Shown: one piece after another, positions 1 to 9,420 of the stretch | Position numbering within the stretch: the first letter of the stretch is position 1 | Layout: each line of letters starts with the position of its first letter | Source: Nannocystis pusilla | Lineage (GTDB): Bacteria; Myxococcota_A; Polyangia; Nannocystales; Nannocystaceae | DNA length: 64,000 nucleotides | Reading direction: 5' to 3' | NCBI RefSeq assembly: GCF_020073745.1 | Contig: NZ_JAIRAU010000037.1 | Span: forward strand, 22,573-86,572 | The notes under the pieces: model-generated | Database searches by the model: none | The model's input: only the letters and a program-made list of their open reading frames with translations | What the model was told of the DNA's origin: nothing | Made by a program: the position numbers and the translations under genes

Positions 1-2300
1 GGCATGCAGCTACCCCCCGCGGGGCACGGGTGGGCCTCGTCGCAGGGGGTCCAGCAGCGGTTGCTGGCGAATGCATGCACATGGCCTTCAGGGCATGTCG
101 GAGCGAACAGGGGATCGTTCTGCGCGCAGGCCAGGCGGGCGGCGCAGTCCTTGTCCTCGGGGTAGGTCCGGGTGCAGGCGGCGATCAGCTCCGGGTCGCC
201 CCACAGGTCGCTGCAGACCTCCTGGCAGTCGTAGACGTCCTGCTCGTATTCGTCGTCGAGCTTGGTGTTCTGGGGGCACAGCTGCTCCTTGCGGCTCAGC
301 TTGTGGCAGGCGCACAGGCCGGCGATCGCGGCCTCGACGGCGGCGTCGCCGGGCGGGATCGTGAGCTCGGCCTTGACGAACTCGCCGACGAACTTCGGCT
401 TGCCGTCGTCGCCGGCGGGCCAGCGGACCTGCAGGTCGTGGACCTCCTTCTTCCAGTAGAAGCGGGCGGTCAGCGGCTGGCCGACGGTCAGCGGGGTGAC
501 GAGCGAGAGGCCGTCGGCGGTGCGCATCGCCATGGTCGCCGGGGTCGCGCCCTCGGACACGACGACGCCGCCGAACTTGTCGGCGGCGCTGCGGCGGCGG
601 CACTGCACGCGCAGCCACTCGCGCTCGATCTGGGTCGAGCAGCCGAGCGCGGTCGAGCCGGTGACCTTGACCTCGGGCGCGTTCACCCACTCGCCGGTTG
701 TCGGCGTGAACGAGCGCCCCGCGGGCAGGCCCGGGTCGGGGGCGCGCAGCGGGACCGGCAGCGGGGTCTTCAGCGCCTCGTGCAGCGCGACGGCGAAGGC
801 GGCGTGGCCCTTCGCGGTCATGTGAATGTCGTGATCGAGGAACGCGCCGGGCTGGGCCTCGCGCAGGGCGGGGGTGACGTCGAGGGCGCGCAGGCCGAGG
901 GCGCGGGCGTCCTCGACCAGGTCCGCGAGCAGGATCAGCGAGTCTTGCATGTCGGGCGCGTCGGCGACGTCGTACTTGGCCCATTCGCCGGGGTCGACCT
1001 GGACGTCGATCGGCAATGCCACGACCACGAGCTCGGCGCCGTATTCGTCGCACAGGGCCTTGAACTGCTGCAGGTAGTCGTGGAAGCGCGAGGGCGGGCG
1101 GCTCGGCGGCGGCACGCCGGCGGCGATCTGCTGGCGCAGCCGCTGCTGCTCGGCGACGAGCTCGGCCTCGGCCGCGAGCAGGTCCTTGAGCTCGGTCTTG
1201 CCGGCCTTCTCCTCTTTCTTCAATTGCGCGGCGAGGTGGTCGTTGCGCAGCTTGGCGGCCTGGCGGACGAGGGCGGCGGTGACCTGGATCGAGCGGCTCG
1301 ATTCGCCGTAGTCCTCGCGGACGATGTCGCCGGGGCGGCCGCGGGCGACGGCGAGCTCGAAGGTGCCGAGCTTGTCGTCGACGTTGCCGACGAGCAGCTT
1401 GCGGTCGATGGTCTCGCGCTGCTCGGCGAGCTTCTGCCCGAGGGCGTCGAGGTCGGTGCGCGAGGTGGCGAGCGCGGCGACGGCGGTCTGGTGCTCGCTG
1501 GCGGCGGCGGCGTGGGCGGTCTGGCTGGCGAGCACGAGGTCGGCGAGGCCGCCCTCCGAGGGCGTGCCGGCGTCGACGGGGCGGCCGAGCTCGGAGTCCT
1601 CGGGGATGGCGACGGTGCCGCGCTCGTGCAGCCAGCGGCGCAGGGTGTAGAACGCGTGAGATCTGGAGAACAGCCACCTGCGGCCCGGGAACTGGGTCAC
1701 GTGCGTCGGCGCCGTCTCGCTGCGCACGGCCCAGCCGTCCCACACCGCGTGGCGCTCGCGGTTGGGCCGATCGATCTCGAACGGGTCGTTGACGAAGTTG
1801 AGGACCACCACCACCGTCTTCGCCTGGCGCTCGGCCAGCAGCTCGCGCGCGACCGCGAGGTACTCCATCGGCCCGTAGGTCGGCACGCCGGCGTTGATGA
1901 TGCTGCGGCCCGACAGCTGCGCCAGCTGGGCCGAGAAGGTGCGGTCGTCGTCGACGCCGAGGCCGAACACCTGCGAGTCGCCGACGACGATGACCTCGTC
2001 GCCGCCGGGCGCCGGCCACTCGTCGCCGCGGTAGCCGCGGCTGTTGACGTGGATCGTCGACGACGGGTTGGGCTTGAGGCGAAACTCCATCGTCGCGCCG
2101 GGCTCGAGGCGGACGCCGAGCTCGGGGTCGGCGACGTAGAAGTTGACGTGGGGGAACGCCCCGCCGTCGCGCGCCGAGAAGGCGACCTCGGTGAGCGCGG
2201 CGCCGAGACCGAGGCCCACCAGCAGCTGGCCGGTGATCGACAGGGCCCGGAGCCAGCGGCGGCGCGGCGGGGGACTGGGGGGCTGGACTCGAGTCGCCAT
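1..2300 (-). CDS. SGNH/GDSL hydrolase-like exported protein, C-terminus beyond window
   Basis: This frame stays open from an ATG at 2300 to the left edge (about 766 codons), so the C-terminus is missing. The N-terminus is basic (PPRRRWLRAL) followed by a hydrophobic stretch at residues 19-36, a likely membrane anchor. The SGNH core starts with block I, VVGDSQVFG (GDS at about 107-109), and later has a block-V-like DHDIHMTAKGHAAFA with D and H as expected catalytic partners. The middle (about 190-330) is Ala/Gln/Lys/Glu-rich and probably helical. The visible C-terminal 100 residues are Cys-rich (ACAQND, CPEGH, CPAGGSC), like other secreted proteins in this window. The family includes lipases, esterases and polysaccharide O-acetyl transfer proteins (AlgX/AlgJ-like); the substrate cannot be told. 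It is divergent from the lipoprotein at 2725. The opposite strand is also open here, but its translation is low-complexity and has no domain. Confidence 0.8.
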   Translation of the reverse strand, partial: MATRVQPPSPPPRRRWLRALSITGQLLVGLGLGAALTEVAFSARDGGAFPHVNFYVADPELGVRLEPGATMEFRLKPNPSSTIHVNSRGYRGDEWPAPGGDEVIVVGDSQVFGLGVDDDRTFSAQLAQLSGRSIINAGVPTYGPMEYLAVARELLAERQAKTVVVVLNFVNDPFEIDRPNRERHAVWDGWAVRSETAPTHVTQFPGRRWLFSRSHAFYTLRRWLHERGTVAIPEDSELGRPVDAGTPSEGGLADLVLASQTAHAAAASEHQTAVAALATSRTDLDALGQKLAEQRETIDRKLLVGNVDDKLGTFELAVARGRPGDIVREDYGESSRSIQVTAALVRQAAKLRNDHLAAQLKKEEKAGKTELKDLLAAEAELVAEQQRLRQQIAAGVPPPSRPPSRFHDYLQQFKALCDEYGAELVVVALPIDVQVDPGEWAKYDVADAPDMQDSLILLADLVEDARALGLRALDVTPALREAQPGAFLDHDIHMTAKGHAAFAVALHEALKTPLPVPLRAPDPGLPAGRSFTPTTGEWVNAPEVKVTGSTALGCSTQIEREWLRVQCRRRSAADKFGGVVVSEGATPATMAMRTADGLSLVTPLTVGQPLTARFYWKKEVHDLQVRWPAGDDGKPKFVGEFVKAELTIPPGDAAVEAAIAGLCACHKLSRKEQLCPQNTKLDDEYEQDVYDCQEVCSDLWGDPELIAACTRTYPEDKDCAARLACAQNDPLFAPTCPEGHVHAFASNRCWTPCDEAHPCPAGGSCM

Positions 2301-2499
2301 CGTCGTCTCGCTCGGTCGCCGTAAAACGGCCGACCCGGCTGAGGGTATTCCGGATCGCGGGGGAGCGGGTACCCACCCGTCAGAAAGCGCGGAATCGGCC
2401 GCCGGGCGCGCGCTGGCGCCCGAACCGGCGCGCCCCGGGTCGCGCCGGCGCGGCCCGGAGGCGCGCTCGGGGGGACGTGGCATTCGGGTGTCTCAATGG

Positions 2500-2549
2500 G
2501 CATGTCGGATACAACATGTCGAAATGCACATGTCGTTTCAGACATGTCA
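2500..2549. promoter_or_regulatory. Four (A/G)CATGTC motifs at 14-bp spacing
   Basis: CATGTC motifs start at 2500, 2514, 2528 and 2542, exactly 14 bp apart; three of them are ACATGTC, whose core ACATGT is palindromic. The array lies in the 424-bp gap between the divergent starts at 2300 and 2725. Regular spacing of a palindromic core fits cooperative binding of a regulator on successive faces of the helix. The regulator is unknown. Confidence 0.45.
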
Positions 2550-2724
2550 CAAGACCCGCGGGTGCGGGCCCGTCGATGCGGGCGCAGGTGCGACACGGCG
2601 CTCGGTCGACGTGACGAATCGCGGCGGCGGGCACGCGCACGCGAGAGGATGCGCAAGCTGTCGCGACCGCCCGCGCACGGTCGCGGATGTGGCTGCGCGC
2701 GGGCGGCGTGCTACCTCTCGCGGC

Positions 2725-3876
2725 ATGCGGATTGATTGGCATGGACATCGAAGGTTCGGAGGATTGGCGCTGGTCGGGGCGCTGCTGAGCGCCTGCCCCG
2801 GGGGCGAGGGCTCGACCGAAAGCGCGACGACGGGCAGCTCGACGACGGAGGCGGCGACGACGGAGGCGCCCACGACGGGGACGCCGACGACGACGACGGA
2901 GGGGACGACGGCGCCGACGAGCACGGGCGAGGCGAGCAGCACCAGCGGCGGCGAGGAGATCGATCCGCGCGTCGCGGACTGCCTGCGGATCAACGCCTGC
3001 GAGGCCGACGGGGGCTCGCCGTTCGGCCTGCAGACCTGCCTGGCGCACGCGCTCGACGTGCCGTGGACGTGGGCGGCGACCGGGACGATGCGGATGGCGA
3101 TCGAGGCGATGGAGTGCAAGCTGGCGGCGCCCGACTGCGAGGGCGTGCGGGCGTGCACGCCGGCGCTCGAGCCGTTCGCGGAGATCTGTCAGGACAACGT
3201 GGGCTGGAGCGTGTGCGAGGGCGACCAGTGGGTGTTCTGCGACGAACTCGGGGCGCCGCTGCGGGCGATGGACTGCGGGGCGGCCGGGCAGGCCTGCGGG
3301 TTCGAGGCGTGGGCCGGCTGCGGGCTCGAGCCGTGCGAGTACGGGGTCACCGAGGCGACGTGCGACCCGGACGACCCGGAGGTGCTGATCGAGTGCCAGC
3401 CGGACGGGTTCCTGTCGCGGGTCGACTGCCGCACGCAGAACAACTTCGTGATCGTCGGCGGCAAGGACGGCGACAAGGTGTTCACGATCGCCGGCGAGAC
3501 CTGCGGCTTCGACCCGATGCGCAACGCGAACGCCTGCGTCGGCACCGGCGAGCCGTGTGACTTCTTCTCGCAGCAGTGCGACGGCGACGTGCTCGAGACC
3601 TGCGCCGGCGGCAAGCTCGGTCGGCGCGACTGCTCGACGGTCGAGCCGGCGGGCCAGGGCTGCGGCTACATCCAGGCCGGCCCGTTCGCCGGCGCGGCGT
3701 CGTGCGGGCTGATCGACACGGCCTGCGGCCTCGATGCGCCGGAGAGCTGCGACGGCGCGACGCTCTCGTTCTGCGACTGGAACCAGCCGGGCACGATCGA
3801 TTGCGTGGCCGCCGGTTACAGCGGCTGCGCGACCACGGACTACGCCGGACGCACGGTGGCCTACTGCACGCCGTGA
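2725..3876 (+). CDS. Cys-rich surface lipoprotein with Ser/Thr-rich linker
   Basis: A 383-residue protein. The N-terminal signal ends in a lipobox (ALLSAC, Cys at about 24), so it should be lipidated and anchored outside the cytoplasmic membrane. Residues 25-75 are a Thr/Ser/Glu/Gly linker (TTEAATTEAPTTG), and the remainder has many regularly spaced cysteines, implying a disulfide-rich domain. Motifs of the type W-x-x-C-E-G-D-x-W-V-F-C recur (for example at the GWSVCEGDQW segment), suggesting short internal repeats. The ATG at 2725 was chosen because it directly precedes a proper signal peptide. I recognise no enzyme motif; such lipoproteins are abundant in myxobacteria and mostly uncharacterised. 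Confidence 0.8.
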   Translation: MRIDWHGHRRFGGLALVGALLSACPGGEGSTESATTGSSTTEAATTEAPTTGTPTTTTEGTTAPTSTGEASSTSGGEEIDPRVADCLRINACEADGGSPFGLQTCLAHALDVPWTWAATGTMRMAIEAMECKLAAPDCEGVRACTPALEPFAEICQDNVGWSVCEGDQWVFCDELGAPLRAMDCGAAGQACGFEAWAGCGLEPCEYGVTEATCDPDDPEVLIECQPDGFLSRVDCRTQNNFVIVGGKDGDKVFTIAGETCGFDPMRNANACVGTGEPCDFFSQQCDGDVLETCAGGKLGRRDCSTVEPAGQGCGYIQAGPFAGAASCGLIDTACGLDAPESCDGATLSFCDWNQPGTIDCVAAGYSGCATTDYAGRTVAYCTP

Positions 3877-3902
3877 CGGCGGGTGTCGGCCGGCGCCGGC
3901 AT

Positions 3903-3918
3903 ATGTCCCTGGGGACAT
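3903..3918. promoter_or_regulatory. Perfect inverted repeat ATGTCCC-TG-GGGACAT
   Basis: A perfect 7-bp inverted repeat with a 2-bp spacer lies in the 136-bp gap between the lipoprotein genes at 2725 and 4013. It shares the ATGTC element with the array at 2500-2549, so it could be an operator for the same factor. It could also be a weak hairpin after the upstream gene, but there is no T-run to call it a terminator. Confidence 0.35.
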
Positions 3919-4012
3919 GTCGGGCGCCGGCCGGCGCCGCGGCCGAAGACCCCGAGCAGACGCCCGCAGAGGCGCTTGCGGGGCGCGGGGGCGCTTGGTA
4001 GAAGGCCCGCCG

Positions 4013-4825
4013 ATGTCCCCCGCGTCCCTGTCTCGTCCTCTGGTCGATATGGTCCGGTCCTCGCGCCTGTTCGGCGGCCTCGCAGCCGCGGCGCTGCTCG
4101 TCGGCTGCGGCGAGAACAAGGACCCGCTCGACACGATCGGCAATGTCACGGCCGGCCCGACCGGCGGGTCGAGCCCCAACCCGAGCGGTAGCCCGAGCGG
4201 CGGCGACCCGACCGAGGGCAGCACCGAGAGCTCGACCGAGACCGGCGCCCCGACCGAGGGCACGACCACGAGCGGCGGCGGCCACGGCGACTGTGACCAA
4301 TTCCTGCTGTGCGTCGGGGCGGTCAGCCCGGAGTCGCTGGCCGAGACCGAGACGGCCTACGGGCCCGAGGGCACCTGCTGGACCACGCCGGAGCTGACCG
4401 AGCAGTGCCTGCAGGCGTGCTCGGAGGGGCTGGCGAGCTTCGGGACGCTCTACCCCGACGAGCCGGCCTGCGGCGGCAGCGGGACCTCGACCACCAGCGT
4501 GAGCACCACCGGGCCGCTGACGAGCACGAGCGAGCCGTGGACGAGCACGAGCGATCCGTGGACGAGCACCAGCGGCGACCCGGAGACCACCGGCAGCCCG
4601 TATGGCAACTGCGGCTGGGACGGCGGCAACGCCTACTACGCGTGCGGCTTCGTGGGCGAAGATCCCGGCGGCACCAGCCCGATCGACTGCCCGCCCGACG
4701 TGATGGAAGGCGCCCCGTGCGACGAGACCACGGCGGTCAACGGCATCGGCTGCTGCATGCCCAACGGCGACAACTACTTCTGCAGCGCCGAGAACACGGT
4801 CTATCTCGACCCGTGCGGCCCCTGA
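4013..4825 (+). CDS. Lipoprotein with Ser/Thr-rich linkers and Cys-rich domains
   Basis: A 270-residue protein. The signal peptide ends in a lipobox (AALLVGC). A second ATG at 4049 gives a more compact signal (MVRSSRLFGG) and may be the true start. A Gly/Ser/Pro/Thr/Glu linker follows, then a Cys-containing domain of about 75 residues, a second Thr/Ser linker in which STSEPWT and STSDPWT repeat, and a C-terminal Cys-rich module (about 195-270). It is a co-oriented neighbour of the 2725 lipoprotein with the same architecture but no obvious sequence identity in the domains. Surface location is inferred; function unknown. Confidence 0.78.
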   Translation: MSPASLSRPLVDMVRSSRLFGGLAAAALLVGCGENKDPLDTIGNVTAGPTGGSSPNPSGSPSGGDPTEGSTESSTETGAPTEGTTTSGGGHGDCDQFLLCVGAVSPESLAETETAYGPEGTCWTTPELTEQCLQACSEGLASFGTLYPDEPACGGSGTSTTSVSTTGPLTSTSEPWTSTSDPWTSTSGDPETTGSPYGNCGWDGGNAYYACGFVGEDPGGTSPIDCPPDVMEGAPCDETTAVNGIGCCMPNGDNYFCSAENTVYLDPCGP

Positions 4826-5483
4826 CCGTTTGCGCGGGTTCCGAGGGACAGGTCGTCGTATTTGGATGATCTGGCCTTCGAGGCAGGTTGTCGGACCGAC
4901 GATGAACGCCGGCTATTCGCACAGCACCGTGATTCGCGGTCCGATGATTTCGCGCATGGGTGCGACGTGCGCCGAAAAATATGCGATGACCACAGACGCG
5001 AGATCGTCGATTCGACCCATTGCACGAAAGCGGGCCCTCACGCGCACGCGGGAGCGAGATCCAGGATCGATATCCCTGCCGCGACGCGAGAATGTCGACA
5101 GGCGCGAGGTCAGCGGCGCCGAGGGCTGGAGGTCGACGGGGCCGTCGTCGCTGCGGCCCGGCGGCCGGGGCGCACGGGACGTGCTCCGCCCCGACCGGCC
5201 GTCTTCGGGAGGTCAGGGCGCCGCGGGCTGCGAGATCGGCGGTGTGCGCGGGGAAGCACTCGGCCAAGAAATCGCGCTGTAAGTGACCCGTGGCGGTGCT
5301 GCATGCCACTGTCGCCGAACCGCGCTGCGGCGGAGCGGCCGCGCCTCGAGTGCCTCGACCGCGCGGCCGGGCGCGGGCCTTCACGCGTCTCCGACCCCCT
5401 GAACGCGGCCCATCGTCCCGATCTGCCGCCGCGGCGGCACGCACGTGCAGCGACGGAGACGGGGTATGCTCCCGGTCCTCCTC
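4826..5483. other. Intergenic, no supported gene
   Basis: The 658 bases between the lipoprotein and the sigma factor are open in several frames but give only Arg/Pro/Gly-rich translations without domains or a convincing ribosome site. I see no RNA gene. Promoters for the sigma factor operon must lie here, but no clear -35/-10 pair stands out. Confidence 0.4.
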
Positions 5484-6032
5484 ATGCGCACGGACATCGA
5501 GCTCCTCGACGCCTGGTGCGCCGGCGACAACGTCGCCGGCGACGCCTTGATCCGGCGGCATTTCGAAGCGGTGTGTCGGTTCTTTCGCAGCAAGCTCGGG
5601 GAAGACGTCGAGGACCTGATCCAGCGGACGTTCCAGATCTGCACCGTGCGGCGCAAGGAGCTGCAGGCCGACGGGAGCTTCCGCGGGTTCTTGTTCGGGG
5701 TGGCGCGCAACCTGCTGCTCGACCATCTGCGCCGGCTCTACCGCCGCGGCGAGCACGACGACGTCCACATGTATTCGCTGCGCGACCTCGGGACCACGCC
5801 ATCGGAGGCGGTGGCCCGCAACGAGCGCGAAGTGATGATCCAGGAGGCGATGCGCCGGATCCCGCTCGAGCAGCGGATGTTGCTCGAGCTGGCCCACTGG
5901 GAGCGGCTGACGGGGCGGGAGATCGCCCAGGCGCTCGACATCGGCGAGAACACGGTGCGCAGCCGGCTGTCGCGCGCCCGCGCCGCGCTGCGCGAGGAGC
6001 TCGAGCGGCTGGGATCAAAAGACTCGCTGTGA
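5484..6032 (+). CDS. ECF-type RNA polymerase sigma factor
   Basis: A 182-residue sigma-70 family protein. Region 2 lies in residues 10-85 and carries the core-binding pattern DVEDLIQRTFQ and the helix FRGFLFGVARNLLLDHLRR. Region 4 lies in about 115-175, with an HTH reading LTGREIAQALDIGENTVRSR. The ATG at 5484 gives the standard N-terminus; upstream in-frame starts add only basic residues. There is no anti-sigma gene nearby. Instead the next gene, 39 bp downstream in the same direction, is a Ser/Thr kinase, a pairing common in myxobacteria and planctomycetes. This suggests, by inference, that kinase signalling and this sigma factor form one pathway. Confidence 0.92.
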   Translation: MRTDIELLDAWCAGDNVAGDALIRRHFEAVCRFFRSKLGEDVEDLIQRTFQICTVRRKELQADGSFRGFLFGVARNLLLDHLRRLYRRGEHDDVHMYSLRDLGTTPSEAVARNEREVMIQEAMRRIPLEQRMLLELAHWERLTGREIAQALDIGENTVRSRLSRARAALREELERLGSKDSL

Positions 6033-6071
6033 CGACTCATCAGAGCGGGCATCGAGGCCGATGAGACGACC

Positions 6072-9000
6072 ATGACCACCTTCGACGAGGACGACGAGCT
6101 GCTGGCAGAGCTCGCGGCGATCCGGCCCGACCAGACGGACGTGTTCGCGCGCTCGGTGCATGCGTCGATCCGGCGCAACCTGATCGGCGAGACGGGGGAG
6201 CCGTTCCGCCTCGGGCGCTTCACGGTGCTCGAACCGCTGGGCGGCGGCGGCATGGGGGTCGTGTTCGTCGCCTACGATCCGGTCCTCGACCGCAAGATCG
6301 CGCTCAAGGTCCTGCACAACCGCGGCGACCGGGGCCGGCGCGAGGTCCTGCGCGAGGGCCGGGCGCTGGCCCGCCTGAAGCACCCCAACGTGGTCGCGGT
6401 CTTCGAGGTCGGCGAGCTCGACGACCGCGTGTTCGTGGCGATGGAGTACGTCGACGGGCACAACCTGCGCGAGTGGTTGCGCCAGCCGAGGACCACCGCG
6501 GCGATCCTGGCCCGCCTCGTCGAGGCCGGGCGCGGGCTGGCGGCGGCGCACGCGGTCGAGCTGGTCCACCGCGACTTCAAGCCCGAGAACGTGGTGATCG
6601 ACGGCAACGGCCACGCGCGGGTGATCGACTTCGGCCTGGCGCGGCCGATCGCGGAGCTGCCCGAGCCGGCGCAGTCCGCCGCCGTCGCGCCGGCGACCGC
6701 TGCCTCGGTGCACGGCGGGACCCCGGCCTACATGGCGCCCGAGCGCCTCGCCGGGGCCGCGGGCGATCACCGCTCCGATCAATACTCGTTCTGCGTCACC
6801 GCCTGGGAGGCGCTGTTCGGCGCGCGCCCGGCGGACGCGCGCGCGCGCGTGGCCCAGGCGCAAGGACGGAGCGTGCCGGGGTGGCTGCGCAAGGTGCTGG
6901 AGCGCGGGCTGTCCGCTGCGCCAGGTGACCGCTATCCGACCACCGAGGCGCTGCTGGCGGCGCTGCGCGCCGACCCGACCCGGCGGCGACGGGTGGTGGC
7001 GGCCGTGGTCGTGGCGGGGCTCGCGGTCGCGGGCTGGTTCGGCGTCCGGGACTACCGCGAGGCGCAGACGGTGGCCTCGTGCGAGGCGGACGGGGCGAGC
7101 ATGGCCGGGGCGTGGCGCCCCGAGGCGCGGACGAAGCTGCGCGACGGGATGCTCGCCTCGGGGGTCGCGTACGCGGAGACGGCGGCGGACAAGGTCGTGC
7201 CGTACTTCGTGGCCCAGGCGGAGGCGCTGACGCAGGCGCGCACGGAGGGGTGCCTGAACGCGCGGGTGCGGGGGACGTGGGACGAGGACACGCTGGCGCG
7301 CTCGGTGTGGTGCCTGGAGGTGCGACGGTTGGAGTTCGAGGCGCTGCTCGACGCGCTCTCGCAGCCCAAGGCGACCTCGGTGCAGGCCGCGGTGGACGCG
7401 GCGGCCGCGTTGTCGCCGACCGGCCCGTGCCTGGACGCCTCTCAGCTGGCCAGGTTGCCGCCGTTGCCGCCGGACCCGGAGCGCCACCAGGCGGTCCGGC
7501 GGCAGCTCGCGCGAGCCGGGGCGCTGCGGACCGCGGGGGACTACGACGAGGGGCTGCGTGAGGCGCGAGAGGCGTTGGCCGCCGCGGAGGATCTCGACTG
7601 GCCGGCGCTGACGGCCGATGCTCGCCGGCGCGTCGGGATGCTGCTCGTCGAGGGCGGGAAGTACCAGGAGGCCGAGCCGATGCTCGAGGATGCGTACTTC
7701 GAGGCGGCGAGGGCCGGTGCGCTGGAAGTGACGGCGAACGCAGCGGTCGACCTCGCCGAGACCGTGGGCTACCGCCAGGCGCGTTACCTCGACGGACTCC
7801 GGTGGTCGCGACTCGCGGAGGTCGCGGCCGCCGCGATCGAGCCGGAGGACCGGTTGTCCACGCGGCGCAGCGAGATCGTCAGCACCCGCGCGAAGATCCA
7901 CGAGGGCAAGGGCGACTACGCGGAGGCGCAGGCGCTCCTCGAACGGGTGCTCGCCATGGACGAGAAGCTGCTCGGCCCCGAGCACCCGCACGTCGCCAAC
8001 ACGCTCAACAACCTCGCCAACGTCCACTGGGCGACGCGAGCGTACGCGGAGGCGAGGCCGCTCTACGAGCGGGCGCTCGCCATCCACGAGAAGACGCTGG
8101 GCTCCGACCACCCGCACCTCGCCACCACGCTCAACAACCTCGCCAACATCCACCTCGCGACCGGGTCGTACGACGAGGGGCGGGCGATCCTCGAGCGCGT
8201 GGTGGCGACCGAGGAGAAGGTGCTGGGCCCGGAACACCCGGACTTCGCCATCTCGCTCCACAACCTCGCCAGCGCCTACCGGCTGAAGGGGGCGTACGCG
8301 GAGGCGAGGGTGCTCTACGAGCGGACGCTCGCCATCCGCGAGAAGGTGCTCGGCCCCGAGCACCCGAGCGTCGCCCAGTCCCTCAACAGCATCGCCGGGA
8401 TCTTGTCGCGCACGGGGGCGTACGAGGAGGCCAGAGTGATGCACGCGCGGGCGCTGGCCCTCCGCGAGAAGGCGCTGGGCCCCGACCACCCCGACGTGGC
8501 GAGCTCGCTCCACAACCTGGCCGGCGTCCACAGGTCCATGGGGGCGTACGGGGACGCGAAGCCGCTGTTCGAGCGGGCGCTGGCGATCTGGGAGCAGGCG
8601 TTCGGCCCCGAACACGTGAGCCTCGCGGCCCCGCTCGAGAGCCTCGCCCTCGTCCACGTCGCCCTCGGCGAGTACGACAGGGCGAGCCCGCTGGCCGAAC
8701 GGGCGCTGGCGGTCCGCGAGAAGAAGCTGGGCCCCGACCACCCGGACGTCGCGTTCTCCCTCGTCAACCTCGCCCTCGTCCGCGCGTCCACCGGCGCGTA
8801 CGAGGAGGCGGAGGCGCTGTACCGGCGGGCGCTGGCGATCGACGAGGCCAAGCTGGGTCCCGACCACCCGGAGGTCGCGTACACCTTGATCGGCCTCGCC
8901 GAGGTCGCGCTGGCCCGCGACCGACCGGCGGAGGCCGTGGCGCTGGCGGAGCGCTCCACCGGCATCCTCGCCGGCCGCGAGGCGCCGGCGGACAAGTTGG

Positions 9001-9170
9001 CAGACAGCCGCTTCGTGCTCGCGCGGGCGCTGGTGGCCGCGCTCGCGGACAAGGACCGCGCGCTCGCGCTGGCGCGACAGGCCCGCGACGGCCTGCGCGC
9101 CGTCAATGGCAAGAGCAAGGAGCTCGCGCAGGTCGAGGCGTTCCTGACGCAGCACGAAGATAGGCGATAG
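6072..9170 (+). CDS. Hanks-type Ser/Thr protein kinase with transmembrane segment and C-terminal TPRs
   Basis: A 1032-residue protein. The kinase domain spans about 48-300, with P-loop GGGGMG (57-62), catalytic-fold Lys79 (IALKVL), catalytic loop HRDFKPENV (Asp168), DFG at 186-188 and MAPE at 221-224, so it should be active. A basic patch (RRRR) and one transmembrane helix (about 308-324) follow. The rest is probably extracytoplasmic or a second cytoplasmic arm. From about residue 620 there are eight or more TPRs with a 42-residue period, each with a G-P-E/D-H-P core and NLA, the kinesin-light-chain-like TPR type used for protein binding. It lies 39 bp downstream of the sigma factor and is probably co-transcribed. 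A similar kinase-TPR-sigma arrangement is common in Nannocystineae. Confidence 0.93.
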   Translation: MTTFDEDDELLAELAAIRPDQTDVFARSVHASIRRNLIGETGEPFRLGRFTVLEPLGGGGMGVVFVAYDPVLDRKIALKVLHNRGDRGRREVLREGRALARLKHPNVVAVFEVGELDDRVFVAMEYVDGHNLREWLRQPRTTAAILARLVEAGRGLAAAHAVELVHRDFKPENVVIDGNGHARVIDFGLARPIAELPEPAQSAAVAPATAASVHGGTPAYMAPERLAGAAGDHRSDQYSFCVTAWEALFGARPADARARVAQAQGRSVPGWLRKVLERGLSAAPGDRYPTTEALLAALRADPTRRRRVVAAVVVAGLAVAGWFGVRDYREAQTVASCEADGASMAGAWRPEARTKLRDGMLASGVAYAETAADKVVPYFVAQAEALTQARTEGCLNARVRGTWDEDTLARSVWCLEVRRLEFEALLDALSQPKATSVQAAVDAAAALSPTGPCLDASQLARLPPLPPDPERHQAVRRQLARAGALRTAGDYDEGLREAREALAAAEDLDWPALTADARRRVGMLLVEGGKYQEAEPMLEDAYFEAARAGALEVTANAAVDLAETVGYRQARYLDGLRWSRLAEVAAAAIEPEDRLSTRRSEIVSTRAKIHEGKGDYAEAQALLERVLAMDEKLLGPEHPHVANTLNNLANVHWATRAYAEARPLYERALAIHEKTLGSDHPHLATTLNNLANIHLATGSYDEGRAILERVVATEEKVLGPEHPDFAISLHNLASAYRLKGAYAEARVLYERTLAIREKVLGPEHPSVAQSLNSIAGILSRTGAYEEARVMHARALALREKALGPDHPDVASSLHNLAGVHRSMGAYGDAKPLFERALAIWEQAFGPEHVSLAAPLESLALVHVALGEYDRASPLAERALAVREKKLGPDHPDVAFSLVNLALVRASTGAYEEAEALYRRALAIDEAKLGPDHPEVAYTLIGLAEVALARDRPAEAVALAERSTGILAGREAPADKLADSRFVLARALVAALADKDRALALARQARDGLRAVNGKSKELAQVEAFLTQHEDRR

Positions 9171-9420
9171 GCGCCGCGTCGCCCGGAGCACGTGCTGGCG
9201 GATGACCTCGCCCTCGATGCATGGCGCGAGGGCCCGATTGCCGAGAGAGTCATCGAGCTGGTCAAACGAACTGCCGGTGAAAGCCGCCGGTCGCGCGCCT
9301 GGAGAATTGCCGGCGGTCGTGCGCGAGCGAAACGGAGCGCATCGCCGCCGCGAATTTTTTCGGGATCAACCAGCGGCGTCCGACGACTTAACGATACCGC
9401 CCCCGCCGGGGCCGTATCCC

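Noticed and set aside
30..2324. A 764-codon open frame on the plus strand opposite the SGNH gene
   Set aside because: Its translation is Gly/Ala/Val/Arg-rich without domains, while the minus strand frame gives a clear GDS hydrolase with signal and Cys-rich end. It is a by-product of high G+C.
6015..9191. A 1058-codon open frame antisense to the kinase-TPR gene
   Set aside because: It mirrors the TPR repeats and has no recognisable domain; the sense strand has all kinase motifs.
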